Below, piece after piece: positions 11,850 through 22,700 of a DNA stretch of 64,000 nt; the first letter of the stretch is position 1; every line of letters begins with the position of its first letter. The position numbers were made by a program, and so were the translations under genes. The DNA is taken from contig CM019826.1 in the NCBI GenBank assembly GCA_009763385.1, positions 77,991,055 through 78,055,054 on the forward strand, read 5' to 3'. A model generated the notes under the pieces. It ran no database searches, was not told where the DNA came from, and saw nothing but the letters and a program-made list of their open reading frames with translations. This stretch comes from Coix lacryma-jobi var. lacryma-jobi. Its lineage: Eukaryota > Streptophyta > Magnoliopsida > Poales > Poaceae.

Positions 11850-13565
11850 TGTTGATGGTCCTTAATGTCAATATTATACCATCAACTATTGCATAGAATG
11901 ATATAAAATGAACCACAATGCATAGTTGTAGGGTTTGATTCTAACAAGTTCCACGAGTTGTGTAGTTCTCACTTGTTTGGCAGGAGCATCAATATTTCAC
12001 TACATAAAAGTATCTCAAGTGATGAAACAGAGCACACCATTGCGAAGAGCTCGTCGAGAACATTGAAACGGACATATGATTTACTACATTTGGAGTCCCG
12101 ACGAGAGAGTCGTTGTTAGACACGATTTGGAAGATTCTAGAACAACTCGGAACCATCACCTACCATAAGTCCAGAGACTAAACCGACAATAAGTACACAA
12201 CTTTGTGAATTATTATTTACCAAGGAAGAATCCAACCACGACACGACTAATTGCGCAAACAGGTCGGAAAGTGGCACTACAAGACTCTAGAAGACACGAG
12301 AAGGCAACTCGACAAACGAGAGGCGGATTGGCCACAAAGGGGGGCCAGCCGGCCTCCCCCCTGGGCCGGCCGGCCTGCTATAGTACCCAATCTCCCTCCA
12401 CATTGTGTGACGTGTTCTAATCCAACTCTACTACGTATCCCATGACGCACAAGAGTTCCAATGTCCATCCAAGGTCGGTTTCATCCTATGGTGCACAAAC
12501 CTTGACGTATGGATCCAACGGAGAGTTTTAAACGCAGTCCAAGATGGGTTCCTTGACCCCTACTACATCCAGGACTATATAAGAAAGCCAAGAGGCGCCC
12601 TCAAGAGCATCTCCATCATTATTATTCATCTCCAAATCAAAAACTAGGTGTTCAACGTAGAAGTAGAGGTCCCTCTAGATTAATCTCTTCTAGTTCATCT
12701 AGATTTAGATCTAGTTCATCTAGTTCTAGTTCTAGTTGTCTAGTTCATCTAGTTGTAATTAGAGATCCAATTAGAAAGAGGAGAAGGAGAGATTAGAGAG
12801 GAGCTACGCTCTAATTCCATAGGAGTCTTCAGAGATTTGGTATGCCTTTGTATCTTTTCTTGTAAGACTTATGCTTTAATATATTTCTCTTCTCTAACTA
12901 CTTTATGCTTTATTATATGATTAGTATAGTTGTTATATCTTGGCATGGGATCCTTGTTCATATTGAGTGCTCTAGTTATCCTAGTTAAGTAGAGTCGTAA
13001 TTGATAGATTAGACATGGTCTTTAGTCTATAAGTTACCTGAGGTTGCGCTCAATCCCACAAAATAGTTGTGGTAGCCCCAGGGGTGACAGCTCTGTTAGG
13101 CCTTCGTAATCCACCAAGTTCGGATTGATGTTTCGTAGAGCTTTTGGCAGCCTTCTCCTAACTACCTTTTTCCCAGCCTTCTTCGAGAGTTGGAAAGGAC
13201 CTCGTGCTCCAAAGTGCCAATGTTTATGACTGCTATATCTTTTCTTCTTTGTTACCATAGAACCCAAGTAATAGAGAAGTATATAGGAACCTTGATCTGT
13301 CCCGTTGTCCTCCCACTATAGTTATCATTGAATTATCTTTTATGTGCTTTCATTCATTATCATATCATATATCATTCACTCCTGCTTTAGTCTATTTAGT
13401 ACTCTGAGTTAGTAGATGCATGATAGTGAATTATCAGATTCTTAACCCTTGCTTCCTAGTGGTAAAATATAAATACCGATCCTGGATACTCCCGGTAAAT
13501 TGCTACAATGGTGTTCTGTGTGCTTGCAAAATCTTTCATATTTTATTTGCACTAACGAACGTCAA
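11850..13565 (+). repeat. 3' LTR of the LARD-like element
   Basis: It starts TGTTGATGGTCC like the 5' LTR but ends GTCAA, lacking the terminal CA seen at 7014-7015. It carries the same TATA box and GC island. Confidence 0.85.
12576..12582 (+). promoter_or_regulatory. TATA box, 3' LTR
   Basis: TATATAA, identical in context to the 5' LTR copy. In a 3' LTR this could drive read-out transcription into the sequence at 13566. Confidence 0.5.
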
Positions 13566-13735
13566 GAGAGGCGCGATGCTTCCTCCCTGTACGTGTGGGA
13601 TACCTCAGAGGTGCTGTATTTGGAGCATAAGGATGAATCACACGTTGAGATGTGAAGGACAAATGTGAGCAACTACATGACATCGCTGCGACGCGCACGT
13701 CTACAACGAGACGTCTTCCGCTGCATCTGCGTGTC
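13566..13735 (+). other. Exon-like scrap, right part
   Basis: The frame containing YVWDTSEVLYLEHKDESHVE stays open from the LARD boundary to a TGA at about 13652-13654. It has balanced codon composition unlike the AT-rich transposon interiors nearby. Together with 5285-5345 it may be a remnant exon of a host or captured gene. No family is recognised. Confidence 0.3.
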
Positions 13736-14439
13736 TAGTGGTAATCCCGTGATCTATAACTAGCAGTAGTTCCTGGTTATGGGGTCGAAAAAATTTGTTT
13801 TTCGGCTAGCATAGCATCCTCGTAACCCTTCAATGAGCAAGAGTGGTAGCATGAATTAGGTGAAGGCCTATTTATAACCCTCAACTCAAAACATGCACGA
13901 GGGGGTACAACCAACAAGTTAAGTGCTGACCAGGCGCATCTGTCGGGGTGACCGGACGCGTCTGGTCAGTGCCCAACGGCTAGCTAACGCCACCTCTAAC
14001 AACGGTACGAAGGACTGACTGGACCGTGACAGCGTTCGATCAGCATTGACCGGACGTGTCTGGTCAATAAAAACCACCTCTAGAACCTCTCTATTTCTGA
14101 CCGAACGTTGCCCTTAGGTGCGTCCCATCCCATGGCTAGAGCGTCCGGTCATGCGTAGGTGAACCAAACGCGTCCGATCCAGCCCCTGTAGCAACGTCAG
14201 GTCATGACCAAACCCTAGCTACAGGCCTTTTGTACTGACCGGGCACTATGTCCTAGCGTCCAATCAAGTACCTCTCAACGTCCGCTTACTCAAATGAAGC
14301 CCTATTGGATTTCGAATCGTGACACTTTGAGAATGGACTCTCTTCTATAGGATCTTTGGGACTTTCTAGGCTACCTAGGGCTATGGTTGACAAGTGTGCA
14401 CCACACCTAACTCCATAGTCTTACCTAGGTCAAGCTACC
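13736..14439 (-). repeat. Copia-like LTR remnant (Sirevirus type)
   Basis: This stretch holds repeated GACCGGACGCGTCTGGTCA-like palindromes near 13950, 14050 and 14150. The same motif type fills the Sirevirus LTR fragments at 42453 and 58108. A minus-strand TTATAAATAGG (about 13867-13880) could be its TATA box. No terminus is identifiable, so family and orientation are tentative. No gene is seen. Confidence 0.4.
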
Positions 14440-14925
14440 TGTGGGGATATTAATTCTGTATACCCCCATGGACCTACTTGGGCCCTTCGTCAAGGACAGC
14501 CCAGCTCGCGAGGCCTTGCAGCACATGAACAGCTCGTCGTGCTCATCAAGGACTCTCCAGAAGCCTTGCCTGCCAAGGAAGATCCTAAAGTTAGATCCGG
14601 ATTCCATGCCTTAAGAAACCGTTTGTAATCTGTTAGGACTCGACAACTGTAACCCTGCTCCTCGGATATATAAGGCGAGCAGGGACCCCCTCTCATCTCA
14701 CCTCAGATCCCATCGGATCACATGTCATATTCCAACCCAGCAATACAAACCAGCCACCAGAACACAGGACGTAGGGTATTACGGTGACTTGCCGGCCCGA
14801 TCCTGTCTAAATTGTCATCTCTCGTCCATGTGTTTACGCTTTGCAGACGTCTCACACGCCTCCGCCGTCTAATCTACTACCTTGGGCATACCCCTCGGTA
14901 GACTATCAACCATATTTCGTCGACA
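14440..14925 (+). repeat. 5' LTR of a Zeon/cinful-like gypsy element
   Basis: This short LTR (486 bp) starts TGTGGGGATATTAA and ends TCGTCGACA. It is followed at once by GTTGGCGCGCCAGGTAGGGG, a junction typical of grass Zeon/cinful-type gypsy elements. It contains a clear TATA box. No matching 3' LTR lies in the window, so the element is truncated or its 3' end was displaced. Confidence 0.75.
14667..14673 (+). promoter_or_regulatory. TATA box of the Zeon-like LTR
   Basis: TATATAA in CTCGGATATATAAGGCGAGC, about 260 bp before the PBS. This is a sensible U3/R placement. Confidence 0.65.
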
Positions 14926-14926
14926 G

Positions 14927-14945
14927 TTGGCGCGCCAGGTAGGGG
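14927..14945 (+). other. Primer binding site of the Zeon-like element
   Basis: TTGGCGCGCCAGGTAGGGG directly after the LTR. This PBS is widespread in grass gypsy elements with short LTRs. I do not assign the tRNA. Confidence 0.7.
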
Positions 14946-15234
14946 GCGTGTGCTACGACACCATGATCTGCCAAGCGATCATCTTCCTCAACTCCATGAT
15001 CCTCCCGAGCCCGGCGTCTCCTTCCAGATCGGATCTATCATCTGGACCGTCGGTGACGCCGTCTTTTCTCCGGAGATCGTGGAACCCGCACAGCTTCCTG
15101 CGTCGGACGCCTCGTCATCCACCACCGCGCCTTCGGGTCGACGCCATGTGCGCCAAGATCCATCTGCCGCGATGACCTAGTTGAGGCCATTGATCGGGCC
15201 AACAAGAGGATCACCGACTACATCAACGTCGCCG
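14946..15234 (+). pseudogene. gag: Decayed gag start of the Zeon-like element
   Basis: The leader and first part of a Gag-like frame follow the PBS. Pieces such as DLVEAIDRANKRITDYINVA (about 15173-15235) and SFQIGSIIWTVGDAVF (about 15020-15068) look like the start of Zeon/cinful Gag, but they fall in different frames and are separated by stops. No complete domain is present. The frame then dissolves into the minisatellite. Confidence 0.45.
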
Positions 15235-17000
15235 CCTTCGCTCATCATGGACCGGGCTCGTCGCCGCCTTTGCTCATCGTCGATCAGGATCATCGCCGCC
15301 TTCGTCGCTGTCATCGCTCGACAAAGACCAGGATCATCGCCGTCATCTTCGTCGCCTTCGTCGCTGTCGTCACTCATCATCAACCGGGCACGTCGCCAAC
15401 CCGCCCGCCGCCCAAGATCGGATCTGCATCCGGCTCGTCGCCACCTTCGCTCGTCGCCACCTTGGCTCGTCGACGACCAGGATCGTCACTGCCTTCGCTC
15501 ATCATCTTTTGGGCTCGTCGCCGCCTTCGCCCGTCGCCACCGTCGCTCGTCGTCGACCAGGATCGTTGCTGCCTTCGTCACCGCCTTCGCTCGTCGTCAA
15601 CCAGGCTCGTCACCGCCTTCACTCGTCATTGTCTTCGCCCGTCGCCGCCGTCGCTTGTCGTCGACCAGGTTCGTCGCCTTCGCCCGTCGCTGCCATCGCT
15701 CGTCGTCGACCAGGCTCGTCGCCTTCGCTCAGCGCCGTCGTCGGTCGTCGTCGACCAAGATCGTCGCCGCCTTCTTCACCGCCTTCGCTCATCATCGTCC
15801 AGGCTCATCGCCGCCTTTGCCCGACGCCACCGTCGCTCGTCGTTGACCAGGCTCGTCGCCTTCGCTCGTCACCGCCTTCGCCAGTTGCCACCTTCGCCCG
15901 TCGTCGCCTTCACTCGTCGCCGATCTGGCTTGGGGACATTGTCTTCGCCCATCACCATTAGGAGCACCCATGTCGCCAATCATGATCCCAGGAGCACCAT
16001 CGCGATGATGGACGCTGCGATGAACGACGCAATGAAGGACGCGACCATCGCTACGGAAACCGTGATCGTCGTGATGATCAGGACTGCCACCATGATTGCC
16101 CCAAGTCTTCTCGCCAGAGGTCGAATCACCATCGGCGTGATCACCGCTACATCGCCAACACCAACGCTCGTCCAAAGCGCATGTATGACAACGAGTACGA
16201 GAAGCTCATCATTGTTCGGGTTTGTCTCCGACCAAGATCGTCGCCGTCGCTCGTCGTCGACCAGGACGAGCGTTCACTCGTCTTCGACCAGGATCATCGT
16301 CGCCTTCATTGCTACCATTGCTCGTCGTCGATAAGGATCATCGCCGCCTGCATCGCTGCCGTCGCTCATTGTCGTCCAGGATCATCATTGCCGTCGCTCG
16401 TCGTCGACCAGGATCATCGCCGCCTTCGCTCGTCGCTGAACAGGATCATCGCCGCCTTCGTCGCTGCCGTCGCTAGTCGTCGACCAGGCTCATCGCCGCC
16501 TTCGCCCATCGCCGCCGTCGCTCATCGTCGACCAGGCTCGTCGCCGTTGCTCGTCACCACCTTCGCTCGTCATCGACCGGGCTCGTCGCCGCCTTCGCCC
16601 ATCGCCGCCGTCGCTTGTCGACGACAAGGCTCATTGCCTTTGCTCGTCGGCGCCTTCGCACGTCATCGACCGGGCTCGTCGCCGCCGTCGCTCATCGTCG
16701 AGCAGGATCATCGCCGCCTTCATCACCGCCTCCGCTCGTCATCGTCCGGACTCGTCGCTGCCTATGCCTGTCGCCGCTGTCGCTCGTCGTCGATCAGGAT
16801 CGTCGCTGCCTTCGTCACTGCCTCCGCTCGTCATCGTCTGCACTCGTCGCTGCCTTCGCCCATTGGCGTCGTCGTTCATCATCGACCAGGCTCGTTGTCT
16901 TTGCTTGCCCCTGCCTTCGCTCTTTGTCAGCCGGACTCATCGTCGCCTTCACTCGTCGTCGTCTTCGCCTGTCGCCGACCCGGCTTGTCGCCGCCTTCGC
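15235..17000 (+). repeat. TCG/GCC-rich minisatellite, first block
   Basis: A long array of degenerate units built around GTCGTCGACCAGGCTCGTCG and CCGCCTTCGCTCGTC. The GACCAGG core recurs about every 30-50 bases. Unit lengths are mostly multiples of three and lack stops, so several frames on both strands stay open for 100-350 codons. These give Arg/Ser/Pro-rich low-complexity peptides that I do not regard as genes. The array lies inside the Zeon-like element and is interrupted at about 15955-16215 by a gag-like scrap. Confidence 0.85.
15955..16215 (+). pseudogene. Gag zinc-knuckle-region scrap inside the minisatellite
   Basis: A non-repetitive island. One frame reads DQDCHHDCPKSSRQRS followed later by KRMYDNEYEKLI, resembling the basic, His/Cys-containing C-terminal part of Zeon/cinful Gag. 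The C-X2-H-type spacing does not form a proper CCHC knuckle. This suggests the minisatellite grew within, and split, the gag region. Confidence 0.4.
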
Positions 17001-18159
17001 TTGTCGTCGACCATCCGCAAGATCTCCGGCGACACCGTCTCGACAACCTTTGTGTCTACATCAACTTCATCATCGTCGACGTCTCCAAACGATAGCCGAC
17101 CACTCCAGATGTTCGCTGACCTATCCAAACAGTCTGGCTGCCGCTGAAGGAGTTTTAGAGCAGGGGCTACTGCCACCGCCGGACGTGTGCATGAGCGCCT
17201 GCCCTCTGCACTATGGCAACCAGTAGTCTTCCCAAGTGACGTCCTGGCCTCTCTACGCGTGCATGAGCATCTGGCCTCTGCGCTACGAAGGGATGGCTAA
17301 GCTTGGGCTGAGACCTCCAAGGCTATACGTCCAGTGCCTGTATACGCACCGTTACGCGCTCGTTCTCCATGCGGTCTCCAAGCAGCCAGACTGACGCCGA
17401 CAAAAACACAGAGTTGTGGCTGTTGTCACCATCGGACGCGTGCATGAGTGCCTATCCTCTGCGCTACGGTGGCCAGCAGCTCTCTCGAGCGGCGTCCTGA
17501 CCTCTCTACGTGTGCATGAGCGTCTGCCCTCTGCGCTATGAAGGAAAGGCTAACTCAGGCAGAGAATTCTAAGGCTACATGCTCAGTGCCTGTATCTGCG
17601 CTACCTACGCGCTTGACGAACGGTCTCCATTCGCCCAGGTCACGCCACGATCGAGCCTCTCGGAAAAGACCCTGTCTGTGGTACCTCCCTACACGTGCAC
17701 GAGCGTCTGCCCTCTGCGCTATGGGATGCCAGCAGCGGTTCCTTGGGCGACGCCTTTGACTCCTACGCGCAAAAGAGCTCCGCGCTCTATGCTATGGATC
17801 ATGGGATAACCTAAGGCAGAACTGTTCATTGCTTTGGCTCACGACTATTGGGTCTGCGGAATTCATGGAATACGCAAAACACACCGACTCGCTACCAGTT
17901 TTGCCTCTATTTGCCCAAGAGTCTATTTACAGACTATTCTCCTATGTTACACTCCATGGCTGCCCGACAGCGAAAAGATCTACATCGGCGACCAGGGCCT
18001 CCGCGGCCGGCTCCGTCTCCTTCTCCAGACGCTCCATGTCGGCGCGACGACTCCAGGCTCAGGGACTTCGACAAGCTGCAATCATCCTTCACCACTGGTT
18101 TTTCTCCATACTTTTTGTACGTCATCATGTACTACTGCTCTCCATATTTATTTTTCAGG
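17001..18159 (+). repeat. Zeon-like 3' interior with subrepeats
   Basis: Between the two minisatellite blocks lies a stretch with about five spaced copies of a GTGCATGAGCGYCTGCCCTCTGCGCTA-type sequence (near 17187, 17260, 17440, 17510 and 17693). Such tandem elements are usual in the non-coding 3' interior of Zeon/cinful elements. No reading frame of known type is present. Confidence 0.5.
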
Positions 18160-19200
18160 GACTTCGCCTTCGCTCATCGTCGACCAAGCTCAGGGACTTC
18201 ACCTTCGCTCATCGCTGACCAGGCTCGTCACTTTTGCTCGTTGCCACCTTCGCTCGTCGCAATCTTCACTCGCCACCACCTTCGCTCGTCGCCGACCAGG
18301 CTCGGGGACTTCGCCTTCGCTCGTCGTCGACCAGGCTAGGGGACTTCGTCTTCGCTCGTCGTCGACCATGCTCAGAGACTTCGCCTTCGCTCATCGCTGA
18401 AGCTCGAGGACTTCGCTGTCGACCAGGCTCGTCACCGCCGTCGCCCGTCGCCGACCCGACTCATAGCCGCCTTCGCCCGTCGCTGACGCTCATCGTCGAA
18501 CGGGATTGTCGCTGCCGTCGCTCGTCGTCATCTTTGTCCGTCGCCAACCAGGCTTGTCACTGCCTTCGTTCGTTGCTGACTAGGCTCGTCACCGCCTTCA
18601 CTCATCACTGTCATCGTTCGTCTCTGCCTTCGCTCGTCATCGACCAGGCTCCTCGCCGCCTTCACTCGTCGTCGTCTTCACCCGCCGTCAACCGGGCTCG
18701 TCACCGCCTTCGCTCGTTGCTGCCGTCGCTCGTCGTCGACCAGGCTCGTGGACTCCGCCTTCGCTCGTCGCCGACCAGGATCGGGGACTTCATCTTCGCT
18801 CGTCGCCATCCAAGCTCAGGGCCTTCGTTCGTCGCCGTCTTCGCTCGCTGCCGCAATCGCTCGTCGCCACCTTCACTCGCCGTCGTCTTTGCTCGACGTA
18901 GCCATCGCTCGTCGCCACATTCTATTTCCGAAGCACAAGGTCGTAGGTTCATCAACCCGTTGCCAACCAGGTTCATCGACCTGGCCTTCGCCCTTCACCG
19001 ACCAGATTCATGGACTTCGCCTTCGCTCGTCATAGACCATGCTCAGGGACTTTGCCTTCGCTCGTCGCTGACATGGCTCGGGGACTTCGCCTTCGCTCGT
19101 CGCTGACCAGGCTTGGGGACTTCGTCTTCACTCGTCTCCCTCGCTCGTCGCCGCATTTGCTCGTCATCAACCAGGCTTGTCGCCTTCACTCATCACCAGT
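18160..19200 (+). repeat. TCG-rich minisatellite, second block
   Basis: Related to the first block, but most units carry an added GGGGACTTCGCCTTCG segment, as in ACCAGGCTCGGGGACTTCG. The block is followed by AAGCTCGGGGACTAAGTGG at about 19315, resembling the sequence before the 3' LTR in Zeon-type elements. This hints that PPT-like DNA was drawn into the repeat unit. Confidence 0.75.
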
Positions 19201-19731
19201 GTGCATCAAGTCGCTCCATGCTATTCGGATCATGGTACTGATTTTGGGCGGCTCATCGGGGCACTTGCTAAATACTCTACAAGCTCGGCACCACGTGTCT
19301 TCAACACCTACTACCAAGCTCGGGGACTAAGTGGATACACTTCACCTTGCGGTGATGCTGCAATGCCGACTACACCTCAAAAGTATCATATTTTATAACC
19401 AAGATTTCTTTTAAACTTGAATAAAATGGTACCTTACTCATCCATCCGTCTCTTTAATTATGAGGCTTTAGATCTCACTGAAACCTCAAGCGATTGCAAA
19501 ACAGAATAGCTACAGAAATGCTTATCTTTTACCCCTTGATCACTTTTCATCTGGAGTTTTTATCATTATCTTTATATAAAATCGTATCACATAATATTGC
19601 AAAGTCAAAAACTCGACCATAAGGAGATACAAGCCATAAACCTAGATCAAGAAGTGCAAGTGAATATTTTTATTACTTTTTCTTTTGCATATGTTATTCT
19701 CCCTACCTTTTAAAATTATGAGGCTACTGGG
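19201..19731. other. Tail of the Zeon-like interior and AT-rich minus-strand gypsy interior
   Basis: No gene is seen. From about 19340 the sequence becomes AT-rich. It is contiguous with 35079 onward if the central element and one CTGGG are removed. The joined stretch resembles, in minus orientation, the AT-rich 3' interior of the LARD element (AAATAAAAAG tracts beside a GGACACGTGTCC-like palindrome). Confidence 0.4.
19727..19731. other. Target-site duplication, left copy
   Basis: CTGGG directly before the 5' LTR, repeated exactly at 35074-35078. A perfect 5-bp duplication proves a single integrase-mediated insertion of 19732-35073. Confidence 0.9.
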
Positions 19732-22700
19732 TGTAACACCCTAGGTGTTAAGCAACCCTAAATGCATAACTTGTCATCCCATGAGCATAAAGCATCATCA
19801 TCTCATGTGCATTCTTTCTTGTTAAGTGTCATTTCTTGTGAGCACTTGTAATGCTATGCTTGATAGTATGCTTGTTTGTCTTGTTAGTGGAGTGCTTAAG
19901 TCTTCTAAGTAGTTGAACCTTGTTGGGGAGTCAAAATGAAGCTAGGTTTATGTTGGTCATGTTGGCTAACCAAGTCTCTAACCCTAGTTGCCTTGATATA
20001 GCCCTAGGAGTCCTTTTGTTTGACTAACTAAGACCTTCTTGATAGAAGCTTTGCATGGCTGTGGGCCCTTAACCAAAAGTGTGTAGAATTTAGAGTAGAA
20101 CAAAAGTTGTTTAAGGCCCAACCCATGAAAATGGGTTTAACAAGGTGTTTTAGGAACCACAAGGCAGATTTGAGGGAGTTTAGACTTAGAAATTTTTCTA
20201 AGTCCCTAACCGGCCAAACAGTTTCACGAGGTCATCTTTGGAGTTTTTTTTGGAGCAATCTAGACCGAACCAAGGATCGATCTTGTAACCAAAGTTGTAG
20301 ATGGTATGTAGCTCTAAGCAGTGGAGCAAGTAGTTTAGCATTTCATCAAATGGATTAGGAGTTAATCGCGCTCAAAGTTCAGCTGTCAGTCGGCCATCGT
20401 TAACTGAATCGGGCGATTCAGTTTGAATCAGCCGGTCGTGGCCGACCGCGCGCAGAGCTTGCTCGCCGCGTGGCGCGTTCCGGCCGGGGACGCAGCGTCC
20501 GCGCGCGGCGTGGCAAGCATAAGCTGCCGCTCGCCCCGCTGCCCGAAGCCGCGCCGCTCCTCCCTCCATTCTGTCCCTCTCTCGCTCTTGTTCCTCTCGC
20601 CGGAGCCCGAGCGGGGAAAAAGGGGAAAAGCAGCGAGCGCCGCCGCCGTTCGCCGCCGTCCCGCCGCCGCACCGTCCACCCAACCAGCTGCCAAGCCTCG
20701 CCGTGAGCCCCCGCACCCCGTGCTGTCCTTAGCGCTCCCTAGGAAGCCCTAGGTAAGCCCCGGGACGAGTCGCCGCCATGGCCGCCATGACCGCCGAGCT
20801 CGGTTCGCCGTGGCCGGCCACCTTCCCGTGGTTGTCATGTCACCCTAGCGCCCTTATAGGGGTTAGTGAGGTCCGAGGAGAGGGTAGAGGGTGTTGGTTT
20901 GGTCGATTAGGGTTAAGAGCTCGCGGAACGCCGCCGTCCGCCATGACCGCCATGGTCGGCGCGCTCGGTCCGCCGTGGCCAACCCTCTTCCCGAGCTCAA
21001 CCATCTGCCCTAGCTAGTGTTCGCGAGTCGCCTCGACTTGCCGGAGCTAGTGGTGGTGACGGTTAGGCCGATTAGGGTCTGGAAGCGCGAGTACGCCGTC
21101 GTCCGCCGCTTGCCAAGGTCGCCGGAGTGGCACCGCCGTGGACATGGGTGCTCGGAGCTTGCGCCCTGGCTTCCGAGCCCTGGGTTAGGGTTATGAAGGT
21201 CGCCGGAGTAGATCTCGAGGGTCGGATGAGCCCGTCGTGTCCGGAGCCGGCCGGCGTAGCTAGGGCCGCGCCGCCGTGTCCGCCATCGCCGTCGGCGAGC
21301 TCGATCCGCGTGTGCGCTGGGCCAGCCGAGGGTACCATCGGGTGCGGAAGGTTGAGGGGAGTTCGCCGGTGGGGATGGTTTCGCCGGGGAGGTCGCCGTC
21401 GGTGAGCTCCGCCGCGGTCAACCTCTCCCCTGCTTCGTGTGTCTGTCGGGTGGGGTCGGTTTGACTCGGGGACCCGCGTGTCAGCGAGTCTGGTGTTGTC
21501 TGTGTGCACTAGTTCGGGTACCCGTAGTAGTTTCCTGTTTGAATGTTTTTCAAGTTTTGTTAATTAGTTTCCAGAAATTGTGTATTGCTTGTTTAATTCA
21601 TAACTTGTGAAATATAAATGCTAAAAAGGTGAAACAAGTTTTGTTAGGTTTGTTATGTTGAGGTCTATGCATGAAAAATATAATATGTCCAGTTTGTGGT
21701 AATTTTCTGTGTAGTTATATTTAATTTATATTTAGGCTGAAATCTTGTTAAATGCATAGTAATTTGTGGTTATCTCAAAAAAATGTGATTCTTGTTTTGT
21801 TAGGTTTGTGTTGATGAGTAGTTCCTGGGAAAAATATAAAATGTGGTTGCTCTATGGAATAATTTGGCAGTAGTAATTAAAATGATTAAATGCTGTTTTC
21901 TTGTTTATTTTGTAATAATTAAAATATGAAGAGTATGGACTTGGTAAATTTTATTGACTGCTCTTGTGCTAAGAAGTTCAGAAGAAAATTATGAAATTTG
22001 TTGTTTCGCACTTTGTGCTAGGGTGTGTAGTTCAAAGCACCTTTTCATGATAGAATTTGTCTTTTTCATAGGGGGTAGAGTCTAGGTCCAAATGGGATGA
22101 AATTTAGATAGAGGATTAGATTAAGTGTTTTTAATCTCCAGTAATTTTTTATAGATTTTTGTGAAGTTGTCTAGGATAGGTTACTGTTATAGGCCTATTT
22201 AACTAGATTTAATTATACAAATAATTAGAGGGTAATAAACCCGTTAAGCAACTTTGATGTGGTGACAACAAGACTTAGTAAGTAGTATGTCAAATTAAGT
22301 AAGTGAGTAGCAGTAGATGGCCTGTGCTTATCTCCTGAATTGTTACTCCATGTTGCATCACCATGCATCCCATGTGCATTCATGTTATTCATTCATGTAC
22401 CGCATCATGCAGGATCGGTAGTGGAAGCCCAGGAGACGCCGGAGGAGCAGCGTCAGGAGGAGACACCCGAGGAGAGGATCCCGGAAGGAGACGCTGAGGA
22501 CCTGCCGGAGTGCCATGATCACCGCCCCGCCAACTTCGAGCGAGGCAAGCCCCGGAGCATTTTCTCCTACGGTTTGCAAATTACCGTTTACAAGTTAACC
22601 TGATATGATTGTCGCATTAGGTTATAGGAGTTGGGTGATATCGTTGCTGCATTAATTAATTATCCTTGTCCACCTACAAATATTACCTTGTTATCCCTGT

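Larger units (their letters stand above)
5346..13565 (+). mobile_element. Non-coding LTR retrotransposon (LARD-like), complete
   Basis: Two related LTRs flank a PBS and a 4.8-kb interior that ends in a PPT-like sequence just before the second LTR. LTR start, PBS type and PPT context match the Athila-like elements at 43720 and 59215. It is therefore probably a non-autonomous derivative mobilised by such an element. No gag, RT or integrase motif appears in any frame. The flanking pentamers are GAGAC (5341-5345) and GAGAG (13566-13570), a 4/5 match consistent with a mutated 5-bp target duplication. The LTRs differ by substitutions and several indels, so the insertion is not very recent. Confidence 0.85.

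Noticed and set aside
15181..19106. Long open frames of 200-350 codons on the plus strand and 90-130 on the minus strand
   Set aside because: They are Arg/Ser/Pro-rich low-complexity translations of a minisatellite with units in multiples of three. No domain, no start context and equal openness in several frames.
15235..19200. CRISPR-like regular repeat array
   Set aside because: Units are degenerate and contiguous, without unique spacers of constant length, in plant nuclear DNA. This is a minisatellite.
20372..21509. Several 80-145-codon frames in the GC-rich part of the LTR (and the matching frames at 31362-32493)
   Set aside because: They lie in the LTR leader-like block, are open by GC bias on both strands, and shift between the two LTR copies through small indels.
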